DNA from: Dermatophilus congolensis
GTDB lineage: Bacteria > Actinomycetota > Actinomycetes > Actinomycetales > Dermatophilaceae
Assembly (NCBI GenBank): GCA_030538115.1
Contig: JAUNUP010000011.1
Location: 7,663-71,662, forward strand
Reading direction: 5' to 3'
DNA: 64,000 nucleotides
Program-made: the position numbers and the translations under genes
In this document: positions 1 to 9,437 of the stretch, in pieces
How the letters are laid out: each line of letters starts with the position of its first letter
How positions within the stretch are numbered: the stretch's first letter is position 1
The notes under the pieces: model-generated
Database searches by the model: none
What the model saw: the letters and a program-made list of their open reading frames with translations, nothing else
What the model was told of the DNA's origin: nothing

Positions 1-57
1 TCGAATATGCGGACGAGATCACTCTCGGCCGCGCCTTTGAAGGGAGGCGACTCATCC

Positions 58-663
58 ATGCCTGATTTCGCCGACGCTCCGGTGCAAGAGACGGTGGCAG
101 ACGATCTGGCCCTGCTCGCCGAGGAGACTGCGATGGAGGCGCGCGCCTACCTCGCGGTCGTGCGCGGTGTGGCCTCAGGGGAGTCGCCCGAATCGGCGAT
201 TCCGTTGATGCTGCTGGCCGTGTCGCAGGTGCTCGTCACGGGTGCGCGGCTGGGGGCGATCACCGACGTGGTTCCGCAGCAGCGTTTCGAGCCCGACCTG
301 GGCTCGAACGAAGACGTCGAGAAGATCCGCAACGACCTGGCTCACCTGCTCGACGGTCTCGATGAGTACGTCGAGGTCGTCGACCCGCTCACCTCCGGTG
401 ATGTGGTGCAGGGCAGCCTGTCGGGCGACCTGGCCGACATCGCGAGCGACCTCATGCACGGTCTGCGGCACCACACCGAGGGGCACGTCACCGAGGCGCT
501 GTGGTGGTGGCAGTTCAGCTACCTGGCCTCGTGGGGTTCGCACGCCGCGATGGCGTTGCGGGCGCTGCAGTCGATGCTGGCCCACATCCGTCTCGACGCC
601 GACGAAGACACGGTGGCGCAGGCGGAGTTCGAGGCGCTGCACACTCCGACCGTCGAGGCCTGA
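58..663 (+). CDS. DUF5063 domain-containing protein
   Basis: A 201-residue, acidic, mostly helical soluble protein with no signal peptide. It resembles the DUF5063 family, which in many actinobacteria lies between recR and the aspartate kinase gene; lysC is indeed the next plus-strand gene here. The start at 58 is preferred over the upstream ATG at 7 because a strong AGGGAGG ribosome site lies about 10 bases before it. A Trp-rich segment (ALWWWQFSY, around residue 158) and several conserved-looking acidic helices are visible. No catalytic motif is apparent and the molecular function is unknown. The true neighbour upstream is outside the window. Confidence 0.75.
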   Translation: MPDFADAPVQETVADDLALLAEETAMEARAYLAVVRGVASGESPESAIPLMLLAVSQVLVTGARLGAITDVVPQQRFEPDLGSNEDVEKIRNDLAHLLDGLDEYVEVVDPLTSGDVVQGSLSGDLADIASDLMHGLRHHTEGHVTEALWWWQFSYLASWGSHAAMALRALQSMLAHIRLDADEDTVAQAEFEALHTPTVEA

Positions 664-690
664 CGCGCCGGTCACCGACCCCTCGCGGCG

Positions 691-1908
691 TTATTCGTTC
701 GGGGCGGTGTCGACGAGGTGTTCGCCGACGGCGGGTACTCCCGGCGCGCGCAGACGGCGGGTCGACAGGCCGATGGCTGCGGCGCCGGTGAGCGACAGCA
801 CGGCCATGCCGATCGGCCACGTGGGCGGTACGGCTTCGATGGCGGCACGATTCGCGTCTGCGCCGGTATTCGCGCTGTTCACAGTGGAGACGGAGTCGGG
901 AGCGTCCTGCGGTGCGGGCACAGCGACGGGACATTCGTCGAGCGCGGCCTCGCCGGGGCCGGGAGGCATGATGCGGGCGAGGCGCAGGGCGTCGCGGCCG
1001 GCGCTGAGCGGCTCGAATCCGACGGCACCGCCGATGCGTCCGGGTGCCGCGTCGGCGAGGGCGACGAACGGTTCGGGGGCCAGAAGCCACCAGATGCGGT
1101 CGGGGCGGGTGCGTTCGCGGTCTTCGGTGATGTCGACGCATGGCGGCCCGTCGGCGGTGCGGGCGGTGCCGTGGGTTCCGGCGAGCACTGTGACCTTGGT
1201 CGATACGGTCTCGCTCGTGAGTGGCAGGGCGGCCGCGTAGGCGACCCAAGGGCCGAGCACGAGGAGGCCGGTGGTGGTGTAGGCGGCGACGAGCGCGGTG
1301 GTGCGTCGTGCGAACACCGCGGAGACGGCCTGGGCCACTGCGGCGGCTGCTGCCAGAGACACGGCGAGCACCACCACGGCCCAGGCGAATCCGGAGACAT
1401 CGGTGCCGCCGAGGGCCAAGCCCGTGGCGAGCGCCGGCACCGTGAGCAGCACGAGCACCAGCACGCGAGCGAGCGAGCCCACGAAGATGCCCCACGAGAT
1501 CGAGCGGGGGCTCAGTTGGGTGACTCGCAACATGTCGAGCAGCCCGCTGTCTCGGTTGCGGTTGAGGGTGCCGGCTCCGAGCGCGGGCACGACAGTGAGT
1601 CCCGCAGCCAGCGCGGAGGTCGCGATGAGGCTGTGCACCAGCGCGCCCGCTCCGTCATCGGTTGCGCCGCCGCTCGTGCCGACGAGGGCGAGAATCAGCA
1701 GGCCGTAGACGAACGTGATCCAGGCCGCGACGGCACCCCAGGTGAGGCGGCTTCGGGCGGAGGAGCGCAGGTCGAGTTCGGCGACGATGCGCACTCCGCG
1801 GCCGAGCGCGGTGAGGCGCTGGGTGATGGCGGAGGTCGTGCGGGGCCTTCGGTGCCCCGGGCGACGGTCGGGCCGGGTTCGGGCGGGTCGGGTGGTGGCC
1901 CGGCTCAC
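691..1908 (-). CDS. ABC-2 type transporter permease
   Basis: Membrane subunit of an ABC exporter. About six hydrophobic segments are visible: one near residue 60, a central group of four between roughly 95 and 235, and one near the C terminus. A long periplasmic loop (about residues 240-370) separates the last two segments. It starts with GTG overlapping the stop of the ATPase gene (GTGA), so the two are translationally coupled. The N-terminal 35 residues are Arg/Pro-rich. The substrate cannot be told from sequence. The pair is on the strand opposite to lysC and lies between the DUF5063 gene and lysC, which are usually adjacent. Confidence 0.8.
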   Translation of the reverse strand: MSRATTRPARTRPDRRPGHRRPRTTSAITQRLTALGRGVRIVAELDLRSSARSRLTWGAVAAWITFVYGLLILALVGTSGGATDDGAGALVHSLIATSALAAGLTVVPALGAGTLNRNRDSGLLDMLRVTQLSPRSISWGIFVGSLARVLVLVLLTVPALATGLALGGTDVSGFAWAVVVLAVSLAAAAAVAQAVSAVFARRTTALVAAYTTTGLLVLGPWVAYAAALPLTSETVSTKVTVLAGTHGTARTADGPPCVDITEDRERTRPDRIWWLLAPEPFVALADAAPGRIGGAVGFEPLSAGRDALRLARIMPPGPGEAALDECPVAVPAPQDAPDSVSTVNSANTGADANRAAIEAVPPTWPIGMAVLSLTGAAAIGLSTRRLRAPGVPAVGEHLVDTAPNE

Positions 1909-2942
1909 GGACCCTCCAGTCGGCCTGTGTTGTCGCGTAGTTCAGTCAGTTCAGCCTGCCCCGACTGATCGAACGATTCCGACACCGTATTGACGGCGGC
2001 AGGCCCGAATCCGTACACGGGCACTCCGGCGCGCGAGAGGGCCGCGAGCAGAGCGGTCGCCTCCTCCTCGTGCGTCATGGCCACGTCCACGGCCGCGCGC
2101 CGCGAGATACGGCCATCGGGGCTGGGCACCTCTTCGTAGTCGACGCCGTGGCCGTCGAGGGTGGCGCGCAGGCGCTCGCCGTCGAGGCTGACGATGCGCC
2201 AGAGCCGCCCGGCTTCGGTGTGCCCGAAGTCGTGGGAGGAGGTGATGCGTCCGTTCTCGATGGCGACGGAGCGGTCGCAGACCGGCTCGAGCAAGAACGG
2301 GTCTTCGGCCGTCGCCAACACGGCGGCGCCGGCGTTGGCCTCGCCGCGTAGCAGGTCACCGATTTCGGCGCGATCGTCGGAGTCGAGGGCGCGAAACGGC
2401 TCGTCGAGCAGGATCACGGCGGGGGAGTGGATGATCGCGCAGGCCAGCAGCAGCTTGCTCTGTTCGGCCAGGGTGAGCGTCTCGGCCCGCTTGTCGGCCA
2501 GACGGGTGAGGCGGATGCGTTCGAGCAGAAAGTCGATGCGCTCACGACCGGTGCGGGCGGGGAGTTCGTGCCCGGAGGCGAAGGCGCCCAGTAGCTCGCG
2601 TGGCGTCACGGGCCCGAGGTCGGTGCGGGAGGCGGGCAGCCAGCCGGTCAGGGCGCGGGCTCGACCGGGCTCTCGCAACGGGTCGATGCCCTGCACCCGC
2701 ACGCTGCCCTCGTCGGGACGCAGTATTCCGGCGGCGACGCGCAGCAGCGAGGTCTTGCCCGCCCCAGCGGGGCCCCACAGGGAGGTGACCGAGCCCGGCA
2801 GCACGCCAAGGCGCGCGTGATCGAGCACGACCGTGCGGCGGTGACGCAGCACGATGTTGGTCAGTTGCAGACCGTGCGGGGTCGCCTCAGACGTGCCCGG
2901 TGCCGCGCTAGCGGCGGGCCTGGCGCCCAACGCTCGATCCAT
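1905..2942 (-). CDS. ABC transporter ATP-binding protein
   Basis: Nucleotide-binding subunit paired with the downstream permease. Walker A reads GPAGAGKTS near residue 55 and Walker B AVILLDEPF near residue 170. The ABC signature is degenerate: LTLAEQSKL stands where LSGGQ is normal. The open frame extends far upstream, but the start at 2942 is preferred because an AGGAG site lies eight bases before this ATG and similarity to ABC proteins begins just after it. About 110 C-terminal residues follow the ATPase core, including a segment with acidic and Gly-rich stretches of unknown role. The start lies about 200 bases from the divergent lysC start; a 17-bp imperfect palindrome (2993-3009) in that gap could be an operator. 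Confidence 0.8.
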   Translation of the reverse strand: MDRALGARPAASAAPGTSEATPHGLQLTNIVLRHRRTVVLDHARLGVLPGSVTSLWGPAGAGKTSLLRVAAGILRPDEGSVRVQGIDPLREPGRARALTGWLPASRTDLGPVTPRELLGAFASGHELPARTGRERIDFLLERIRLTRLADKRAETLTLAEQSKLLLACAIIHSPAVILLDEPFRALDSDDRAEIGDLLRGEANAGAAVLATAEDPFLLEPVCDRSVAIENGRITSSHDFGHTEAGRLWRIVSLDGERLRATLDGHGVDYEEVPSPDGRISRRAAVDVAMTHEEEATALLAALSRAGVPVYGFGPAAVNTVSESFDQSGQAELTELRDNTGRLEGP

Positions 2943-3143
2943 GTCATCAACTCCTGCTGCTCCTTTCGGCAGGATTCCGTTGTGTGTTAGCGGAATTCGT
3001 GACGAACTCGGCGGACTTGCCGAGCCTCGCGAGTGAGCAACGGTAACGGGGGCGCACCGGCGGGCCGTAGACTCTTGCGAGATCCACGTCGGCGCGAGTC
3101 CGCGTGGTGCGTAGCAACTCCCGAGTGTGCGAAAGGCGTGTTC

Positions 3144-4415
3144 ATGAGCCTGGTGGTGCAGAAATACGGCGGTTCCTCCGTCGCCGACGCCGAGAGCGTC
3201 AAGCGCGTCGCGCGCCGCATCGTCGAGACGCAGCGAGCGGGGCACAGCGTGTGCGTCGTCGTCTCCGCGATGGGAGACACCACCGACGAACTGCTCGACC
3301 TCGCCGAGCAGGTGACCCCGCTGCCTCCGGCGCGCGAACTCGACATGCTGCTCACCGCGGGCGAGCGCATCTCGATGGCGGTGCTGGCGATGGCGATCGC
3401 GTCGCTGGGTCACACGGCGCTGTCGTTCACCGGGTCGCAGGCCGGCGTCATCACCGACGAGGTGCACGGCAAGGCCCGCATCATCGATGTCACGCCGGGC
3501 CGCATCAAGGAGTGCCTCGACGCCGGCAACATCGCGATCGTCGCCGGATTCCAGGGCGTTTCGCAGACGACGAAGAACATCACCACGCTCGGCCGGGGCG
3601 GCTCCGACACGACTGCGGTCGCGCTAGCTGCGGCGCTCGACGCCGACGTGTGCGAGATCTACACCGACGTCGACGGCGTGTTCACCGCCGACCCCCGCAT
3701 CGTGCCGCTGGCCCGCCGCATCGAGCGCATCACGACCGAAGAAATGATGGAGCTCGCCGCCTCGGGCGCGAAGGTTCTCATGCTGCGCTGCGTCGAGTAC
3801 GCGCGCCGGTTCAACATGCCCATCCACGTCCGCTCGTCGTTCTCGCACAAGAACGGCACGCTCATCACCGACCAGCCAACAGAAGGAGGCACCGTGGAGG
3901 AGCCGATGATCACCGGAGTCGCCCACGACCGCGGGCAGGCGAAGGTCACCCTCGTCGGGGTTCCCGACATCCCGGGCAAGGCGGCCCAGATCTTCCAGGT
4001 CGTCGCCGCCGCCGAGGCGAACATCGACATGATCGTGCAGAACGTCTCCACGGCCACCGAGGGCACCACCGACATCTCCTTCACGCTGCCGATGGCCGAC
4101 GGGCAGCGCATCGTGCAGGCCCTTGACCGCGAGCGGCCGTCGATCGGTTTCGAGGAACTGCGCTACGACGACCAGGTCGGCAAGCTTTCGCTGGTGGGCG
4201 CGGGTATGCGCTCGAACCCGGGCGTCAGCGCCACCCTGTTCGGTGCCCTCGCCGAGGCGGGCATCAACATCGAGATGATCTCGACCTCGGAGATCCGCAT
4301 CTCTGTCGTGACGCGTGACGACATGCTCGACGACGCCGTGCGTGCCGTGCACTCGGCCTTCGGTCTGGACACGGGCCAGGTCGAAGCGGTCGTCTATGGA
4401 GGCACCGGGCGATGA
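3144..4415 (+). CDS. lysC: aspartate kinase (alpha subunit; beta subunit from internal start)
   Basis: Phosphorylates L-aspartate, the first step to lysine, threonine, methionine and diaminopimelate. The N-terminal KYGGSS motif (residues 7-12) and the [12 protein letters not shown] nucleotide/aspartate-binding motif are intact, followed by two ACT regulatory domains from about residue 265. The length of 423 fits the actinobacterial family. The start at 3144 is chosen by alignment of [16 protein letters not shown] lies seven bases before it. An AAGGAGG site at 3883-3889 precedes an in-frame GTG at 3894, matching the separate beta subunit known from Corynebacterium. Feedback control by lysine plus threonine is typical of the family. 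The stop overlaps asd (ATGA). Confidence 0.95.
   Translation: MSLVVQKYGGSSVADAESVKRVARRIVETQRAGHSVCVVVSAMGDTTDELLDLAEQVTPLPPARELDMLLTAGERISMAVLAMAIASLGHTALSFTGSQAGVITDEVHGKARIIDVTPGRIKECLDAGNIAIVAGFQGVSQTTKNITTLGRGGSDTTAVALAAALDADVCEIYTDVDGVFTADPRIVPLARRIERITTEEMMELAASGAKVLMLRCVEYARRFNMPIHVRSSFSHKNGTLITDQPTEGGTVEEPMITGVAHDRGQAKVTLVGVPDIPGKAAQIFQVVAAAEANIDMIVQNVSTATEGTTDISFTLPMADGQRIVQALDRERPSIGFEELRYDDQVGKLSLVGAGMRSNPGVSATLFGALAEAGINIEMISTSEIRISVVTRDDMLDDAVRAVHSAFGLDTGQVEAVVYGGTGR
3894..4415 (+). CDS. aspartate kinase beta subunit (in-frame internal translation start)
   Basis: The last 173 codons of lysC form a second reading unit with its own ribosome site (AAGGAGG, 3883-3889, four bases before GTG 3894). 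It would encode only the tandem ACT regulatory domains. In Corynebacterium glutamicum and Bacillus, the alpha2beta2 enzyme is made from one gene in exactly this way, with the internal start near codon 250; here it is codon 251. That the beta subunit is actually made in this organism is inferred from the ribosome site and the family precedent. Confidence 0.7.
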   Translation: MEEPMITGVAHDRGQAKVTLVGVPDIPGKAAQIFQVVAAAEANIDMIVQNVSTATEGTTDISFTLPMADGQRIVQALDRERPSIGFEELRYDDQVGKLSLVGAGMRSNPGVSATLFGALAEAGINIEMISTSEIRISVVTRDDMLDDAVRAVHSAFGLDTGQVEAVVYGGTGR

Positions 4416-5503
4416 CTTTCCGCCCCGAGGGGGCGGGGCCGCGACTGGCCGTCATCGGTGCCACCGGAGCCGTGGGTTCCGATCTGCTCGGAGTGCTCTC
4501 CGTGCGCGAAAACGTGTGGGGGCCGGTGCGGCTCTTCGCGACTCCCGCATCGGAGGGCAAGGTCAGGTACGTCTGCGGTCAGGACGTCGTGGTCGAGAGC
4601 CTGCGCCCCGAAGTCTTCGACGAGGTCGACGTGGCAATCTTTGCCGCGCCGCCTGAGGTTTCGCTCGAATGGGCGCCGATCGCCGCGGAGAAGGGCGTGA
4701 TCGTCATCGACGATTCGCCCGCTTTCCGTATGGACCCTGATGTGCCGTTGGTGGTCTCGAACCTCAACGGTGCCCAGATCCGCAACCGGCCCAAGGGCAT
4801 CATCGCGAACCCGAACTGCACGGTTCTCACCCTCATGGACGCGCTGGCGTCACTGCATTCGGGCTGGGAGTTGCAAGAACTCGTCATCGCGACCTATCAG
4901 GCCGCGAGCGGTGTGGGCCGGGCGGGTGCGGCGCGGCTCGTGCGCGAAGTCGAGGTGCTGGCCGGGCAGCCGAACGTGGGCGTCGACCCGGGAGGTGTGA
5001 GGCGCCGGCTGCAGGCCGCGCTCGCCGACGAACCCCCGTCACCGTTTCCTGGCCCGCTCGCGTTCAACGTGCTGCCGTGGGCCGGTGACGAACTCGGTGA
5101 CGGCTGGAGCACGGAGGAGGTGCGGCTCCGTGAGGAGACGCGCAAGGTGCTCGGCCTCAAGGGCTTGAAGGTCTCGGCGACGTGCGTGCGCGTTCCTGTT
5201 GTTCGGGGCCATTCGATGGTCGTGCACGCGACCTTCCACTCGCCCATCACCGTCGAAGACGCGCGTAAGGCGCTCATGGAGGCGCCCAGTGTGGTGTTGC
5301 TCGACGACCCGATGCACGGTGAGTGGCCCACTCCGGCCGACATCGCCTCGTCCGACCCCACGTTCGTGGGCCGGGTGCGGCAGGCACCCGATTTTCCGCA
5401 CACGCTCGACCTGTTCATCAGCGGAGACAACCTACGCAAGGGCGGGGCGCTGAACTCGGCGCAGATCGGCGAGCTCGTGTGCGCTGAACTCCGCGGAGAG
5501 TGA
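4412..5503 (+). CDS. asd: aspartate-semialdehyde dehydrogenase
   Basis: NADP-dependent reduction of aspartyl phosphate to aspartate semialdehyde, the step after LysC. The Rossmann motif [11 protein letters not shown] is at residues 16-26 and the catalytic cysteine is C136 in NPNCTV. The start overlaps the lysC stop by four bases, so the two enzymes are coupled. The length of 363 is normal. The remaining conserved blocks, including the substrate-binding region around residue 260 with RVPVVRGHS, are present. Confidence 0.95.
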   Translation: MTFRPEGAGPRLAVIGATGAVGSDLLGVLSVRENVWGPVRLFATPASEGKVRYVCGQDVVVESLRPEVFDEVDVAIFAAPPEVSLEWAPIAAEKGVIVIDDSPAFRMDPDVPLVVSNLNGAQIRNRPKGIIANPNCTVLTLMDALASLHSGWELQELVIATYQAASGVGRAGAARLVREVEVLAGQPNVGVDPGGVRRRLQAALADEPPSPFPGPLAFNVLPWAGDELGDGWSTEEVRLREETRKVLGLKGLKVSATCVRVPVVRGHSMVVHATFHSPITVEDARKALMEAPSVVLLDDPMHGEWPTPADIASSDPTFVGRVRQAPDFPHTLDLFISGDNLRKGGALNSAQIGELVCAELRGE

Positions 5504-5573
5504 CCGGCCGCCTGCTCAGGCCTACTCATGCGTCGGGCTGCGGCGCGCGTCGCTGCCGGGAGAGTATTGACGC

Positions 5574-6626
5574 ATGGCGGGCGACAGGTTGTGGATCGTC
5601 ACGGGGGCGACCGGTCTTCTCGGCGGGACCCTGCTGTGTGAGCTGCTGAATCGTGGTGAGCGGGTGCGGATCGTGTGGCGTGATCGCCGCCGGTTGCAAG
5701 CGCTGCCTCTCACCGACTACCCGGGGTTGGTCGAGGACGCTCGGGCCGACCTGCGCGACGCCTCCGCCGTGGAGCAGGCCCTCGCTCACGAACCGGGGCA
5801 GGAGGTCGTGGTGCTGCACTGCGCATCGGTCATCTCGATCTACCCCGAGGGCGAGCCCGGCATGGTGGAGTCCAACGTCGACGGCACGAGCAACGTCATC
5901 GAGGCCTGCCGTGCTGCGGGCGTGCGGCGGCTCGTGTACGTGAGCAGCATGGAGGCCATCGAGATTCCACCCGAGGGCACGACCCTGCGTGAGGCGCGCG
6001 AGTTCTCGGCCGGGGCTGTGGACGGCGCCTACGCCAAGACCAAGGCGGAGGCGACGCGGCGGGTACTGGCCGCCTCCGATCTCGACGTGGTCGTCGTGCA
6101 TCCGACGGGGATTCTCGGCCCCGGGCCGGGCGGGGCCTGTCATGTGCGCGAGCTCGTGCGCTCACTCGCCGCGGGCTCCATGCCGGTGTTGCTGCCGGGT
6201 GGGTTCGACATCGTCGACGTGCGCGATGTCGCCGCCGGTGTGCTGCTCGCTGCGGAGAAGGGGCGTCGGGGTGAGTGCTACCTACTCACGGGCGAATATG
6301 CCTCTCTCGGGCGGCTCGCGCGCATCGTCAAGGGGGTCGTGGGCAGCAGGGTGCCACCCACCCTGCCGATGTGGATCGCGCAGGCAGCGGCACCGGTGAC
6401 GGAGGCGGCGTACAGGTGGGCCGGTCAGACGCCCCTGCTGACCCGGTATGCCGTGCGGATGCTGGCCAGCAGCCGCGAGGTGTCAGCCGAGAAGGCCTGG
6501 AGCGAACTGGGCTACGTGAGCAGGCCTCTGGTCGAGTCGGTGCGCGACACGATCGGATGGCTCGAAGAACAGGAGAGGACGGCCCTCCGGGTCCGCCACA
6601 GCCCGGAGAACCGCCCTCGCTCATGA
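5574..6626 (+). CDS. extended SDR, NAD(P)-dependent epimerase/dehydratase or dihydroflavonol-4-reductase-like
   Basis: A 350-residue extended short-chain dehydrogenase. The nucleotide-binding TGATGLLGG motif is near residue 10 and the catalytic YxxxK appears as YAKTK around residue 154, with the upstream serine in VYVSSMEA. The C-terminal third carries hydrophobic stretches (TLPMWIAQAAAP), as in SDRs acting on membrane-associated or hydrophobic substrates. It best resembles the dihydroflavonol-4-reductase/3-beta-hydroxysteroid dehydrogenase-like group; the substrate is unknown. It stands 70 bases after asd, with a GGGAGAG site before its ATG, and converges on the glgC-like gene. Confidence 0.8.
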   Translation: MAGDRLWIVTGATGLLGGTLLCELLNRGERVRIVWRDRRRLQALPLTDYPGLVEDARADLRDASAVEQALAHEPGQEVVVLHCASVISIYPEGEPGMVESNVDGTSNVIEACRAAGVRRLVYVSSMEAIEIPPEGTTLREAREFSAGAVDGAYAKTKAEATRRVLAASDLDVVVVHPTGILGPGPGGACHVRELVRSLAAGSMPVLLPGGFDIVDVRDVAAGVLLAAEKGRRGECYLLTGEYASLGRLARIVKGVVGSRVPPTLPMWIAQAAAPVTEAAYRWAGQTPLLTRYAVRMLASSREVSAEKAWSELGYVSRPLVESVRDTIGWLEEQERTALRVRHSPENRPRS

Positions 6627-6691
6627 GACGCGCGTCACAGTGACACGGGTCGTGAGCACAGGCTACGTGGCCTTGCGCACGGGGGAAAGCC

Positions 6692-7966
6692 CTACTGGCG
6701 CGTAGTCGCCGTGGAGCGCCTTCGGCGCGCGCCCGGTGTGATGCGGTCGCCGCTGTCGACGACCGCGCCGCCGTCGATGCGGGCACCGCGCCCCACCAGA
6801 GCGATGCTCTCCGAACGCACCCGCTCTCCGGTGCGCGGCTTCATCGCCGAGCCGACGCGTGCGTCCGCACCGACCGTGACGCGCGTGTCGACGATGCTCC
6901 AGTCGATCTGGGCGTTCTCACGGATCACGGTGTCGCTCATGATGATCGAATCGCGCACGTGAGCGCCGGCCCCCACGCGCACGCCGAGGCCGAGAACGCT
7001 GCGCTCGACCGTGCCCTCGATGTGGCACCCTGCCGCGATCATGCTGTCGTTCACCACGCCGGCGCCTGTGACGCGCGCACCGGGGCGCTGCTCGGTGGCG
7101 GTGAGAATCGGCCAGTCCGGATCGTCGAAGATGTCGACCTCGCCATCGAGCAGTTCTCGGTGCGCGGCCAGATAGGCGGCGGGACGTCCGAGGTCACGCC
7201 AGTAGCCGGGCAGGTGGTACGCGTAGGTCTTGCCGCGCGCGACGAGGGCGGGCAGCAGGTCCTCGCCGAAATCACCGAGGTGTTCGCCCTCGGGCAGCGC
7301 GTCGAACAAGCCTTGCAACACCTCGAGCAGCACGTGCGCGTCGTACAGAAAGACCTCGGTGGCGACCGTGTCGGTCGACACCTCGTCAGGCTTGTGCTCG
7401 ATACGCGTCACCTGCTGGCCGTGATCGGATGCGCTGGTCCGCCCGCCTTGGCTCGTGTGCACGAGGGTGTGGTTACCCGCCTCCTCCGCCGCGAAGACGC
7501 TGGTGACAACAGTGCACTCGGCCGCGGTCGCGAGGTGCGCCTTCACGACCTCGCGGAAGTCGAGCGTGTAGGCGTGATCGGCGGAGAGCACGAATACGAG
7601 GTCGGGAGCGAATTCTTCGATGATGCCGCGAAACCGGAACAGGCAATCGGAATTGCCCGCGGCCATGCCGTCTTCGTCGGTGCCGAGCCCCTCCTGCGGC
7701 TGCAACACCCGCAGCCCGCCGCGGCTCCGGTCGAGATCCCACGGGCGGCCGTGTGCCAGAACCGGATCGACGCTCGAGGAGTGGTATTGCAGCACCACCC
7801 ACACGTCGTCGATGCGACTGTTGCGCGCGTTCGACATGACGATGTCGAGCAGCGAGAACACGCCTCCGAACGGCAGGGTCGGCTTCGCGCGCGCTTCGGT
7901 GAGCACCTCCATGCGGCTGCCTTTGCCCCCGGCGAGAACAATTGCCAGCACCCGCGGTTCGCTCAT
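6692..7966 (-). CDS. glgC: glucose-1-phosphate adenylyltransferase-like nucleotidyltransferase
   Basis: Predicted to make ADP-glucose from ATP and glucose 1-phosphate for glycogen synthesis. The nucleotidyl-transfer loop LAGGKGSRM...RAKP is at the N terminus; the SADHAY segment supplies the metal-binding aspartate and HKP matches the sugar-phosphate-binding EKP lysine. The C terminus is a left-handed beta-helix of hexapeptide-like repeats. It is more divergent than housekeeping GlgC, so a related sugar nucleotidyltransferase is possible. A GTG at 7972 is an alternative start; both lie within ten bases of the MFS stop, implying coupled translation. No glgA or glgB lies nearby. Confidence 0.75.
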   Translation of the reverse strand: MSEPRVLAIVLAGGKGSRMEVLTEARAKPTLPFGGVFSLLDIVMSNARNSRIDDVWVVLQYHSSSVDPVLAHGRPWDLDRSRGGLRVLQPQEGLGTDEDGMAAGNSDCLFRFRGIIEEFAPDLVFVLSADHAYTLDFREVVKAHLATAAECTVVTSVFAAEEAGNHTLVHTSQGGRTSASDHGQQVTRIEHKPDEVSTDTVATEVFLYDAHVLLEVLQGLFDALPEGEHLGDFGEDLLPALVARGKTYAYHLPGYWRDLGRPAAYLAAHRELLDGEVDIFDDPDWPILTATEQRPGARVTGAGVVNDSMIAAGCHIEGTVERSVLGLGVRVGAGAHVRDSIIMSDTVIRENAQIDWSIVDTRVTVGADARVGSAMKPRTGERVRSESIALVGRGARIDGGAVVDSGDRITPGARRRRSTATTRQ

Positions 7967-7975
7967 CCCCACAAC

Positions 7976-9304
7976 CTAGACGACCGGCCGGGCCCCACGG
8001 GAGGCCCGGCCGATCGCGGCTGCAGGGGTGAGCACGATCGCCAAGACGTACAGGGCTGAGCCGATGAGGCCCATGACCAGCCAGGCCCACACCAGCATGG
8101 TCGCGTGCGGGGCGTCAGAGGTGGTGGCGGTGCCGTAGAAGAGCGTCCCGAAAGGAGCCGCGGCGGCCGCGCCCAGCATCGCGAATACCGAGACGGAGGC
8201 GTACACCGCGGAGTAGTCGCGCTCACCGAACAGGCGTGCCGCCAGGTAGGCCGGCGCCACGGTGACCAGTGTCGCGCCGAAGCCGTGAAGCAACGTGAAG
8301 AGCACCCCGTTCAGTGCGCTGTGGGGGCTGAGCATGAAGACGAATTGGACCGCGTTGGCGGCCGAGACGAGCCCGATGGCCGCAATCAGTGCGGTCTTGT
8401 CGAAGAGCACGCCGGTGAGGAGTTTTCCGAGCATCACGAACAGGCCCACGGTCGACAGGACGATGGCGATGATCTCGCCCTCCGCCCCAAGCGCTGTGAG
8501 CAACGGCTTCAGGTTGGAGATCATGCCGTTGACAGAGATGCCGCTGGCAATGAGCGCGGCGCCGAGCACCCAGAACGCGGGGGTCGCGTACGCCTGCTTC
8601 TGACTAAGGCCGGGACGCGGGGCGGCCTCGTGCGCGGCGTCGTCCGTGGTCGCGGGGACGGTTGCGGCGCCCAGTGGAGCCAGGCCCTTCTGCTCCGGGG
8701 TGCTGCGCAGCACGAGCAGCGACAGCGGTATCAGCAACACCACTTGGATGGCCGCCAGGGCAAGGTACGTGCCTCGCCAACCGAACGTGGGTATGAGGTA
8801 GAAGTCGATGAGCGGTACGAAGACGAGGCTGCCCAGGCCCGACCCCGCCGTGGCCAGACCCAACGCGGTGCCGCGCTTCTCGACGAACCAGTTCGTGATC
8901 ATGGTCGCGATCGGAATCGTGGTCGCGAACGTGAAGGCGAGACCCTGCAGAACGGCGGCGCCATAGATCCAGCCGATGCTCTTCGCCATCGAGAGCACCA
9001 CGTTCGCGAGCGCCGCGAGCAGCACCCCGATGGCGACGACATGGCGTGCGTCGACCCTGGTGAGCAGGTTGCCGACGACGGGTGAGAACGGCACCGCCAT
9101 GAGCGTGATCACTGAATACGCCAACGTGAACCGGGCGACCGTGAGACCCTCGAGGTCTGCCATGACTGGTGCGATGAACAGGGAGAACGAGTTGATGATC
9201 GTGCCGAAGATCGTGGCCATGAGCAGCACGCCGACGATGACGATCCACCAGCCGTAGAAGACACCCGACCCGCGTCGGCGCGTCGGTTCGGAGAGGGTCG
9301 TCAC
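7976..9304 (-). CDS. MFS transporter (oxalate/formate antiporter-like, OFA type)
   Basis: A 442-residue permease with twelve predicted hydrophobic helices in two halves separated by a charged cytoplasmic loop near residue 210. The start at GTG 9304 is chosen because a near-perfect GGAGGGAG site sits six bases before it; an in-frame ATG eight codons upstream lacks such a site. The sequence style (FYGWWIVIVG at the N terminus) is that of the monocarboxylate/oxalate-formate branch of the major facilitator superfamily. The substrate is unknown. It is followed within ten bases by the glgC-like gene, an unusual pairing without an obvious metabolic link. Confidence 0.8.
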   Translation of the reverse strand: MTTLSEPTRRRGSGVFYGWWIVIVGVLLMATIFGTIINSFSLFIAPVMADLEGLTVARFTLAYSVITLMAVPFSPVVGNLLTRVDARHVVAIGVLLAALANVVLSMAKSIGWIYGAAVLQGLAFTFATTIPIATMITNWFVEKRGTALGLATAGSGLGSLVFVPLIDFYLIPTFGWRGTYLALAAIQVVLLIPLSLLVLRSTPEQKGLAPLGAATVPATTDDAAHEAAPRPGLSQKQAYATPAFWVLGAALIASGISVNGMISNLKPLLTALGAEGEIIAIVLSTVGLFVMLGKLLTGVLFDKTALIAAIGLVSAANAVQFVFMLSPHSALNGVLFTLLHGFGATLVTVAPAYLAARLFGERDYSAVYASVSVFAMLGAAAAAPFGTLFYGTATTSDAPHATMLVWAWLVMGLIGSALYVLAIVLTPAAAIGRASRGARPVV

Positions 9305-9437
9305 GAGCCGCTCCCTCCGTTGGGTCATGCCGTTGTGCCCCGCTCGATCCGGGAGAGGGGCTCAGGGGATGCGACGTCAGCTTGGCGTGTGCCTCCGGCG
9401 AACGCCCTGCGCGCCCCGGGCGTGAGGCCGGTGCGCG

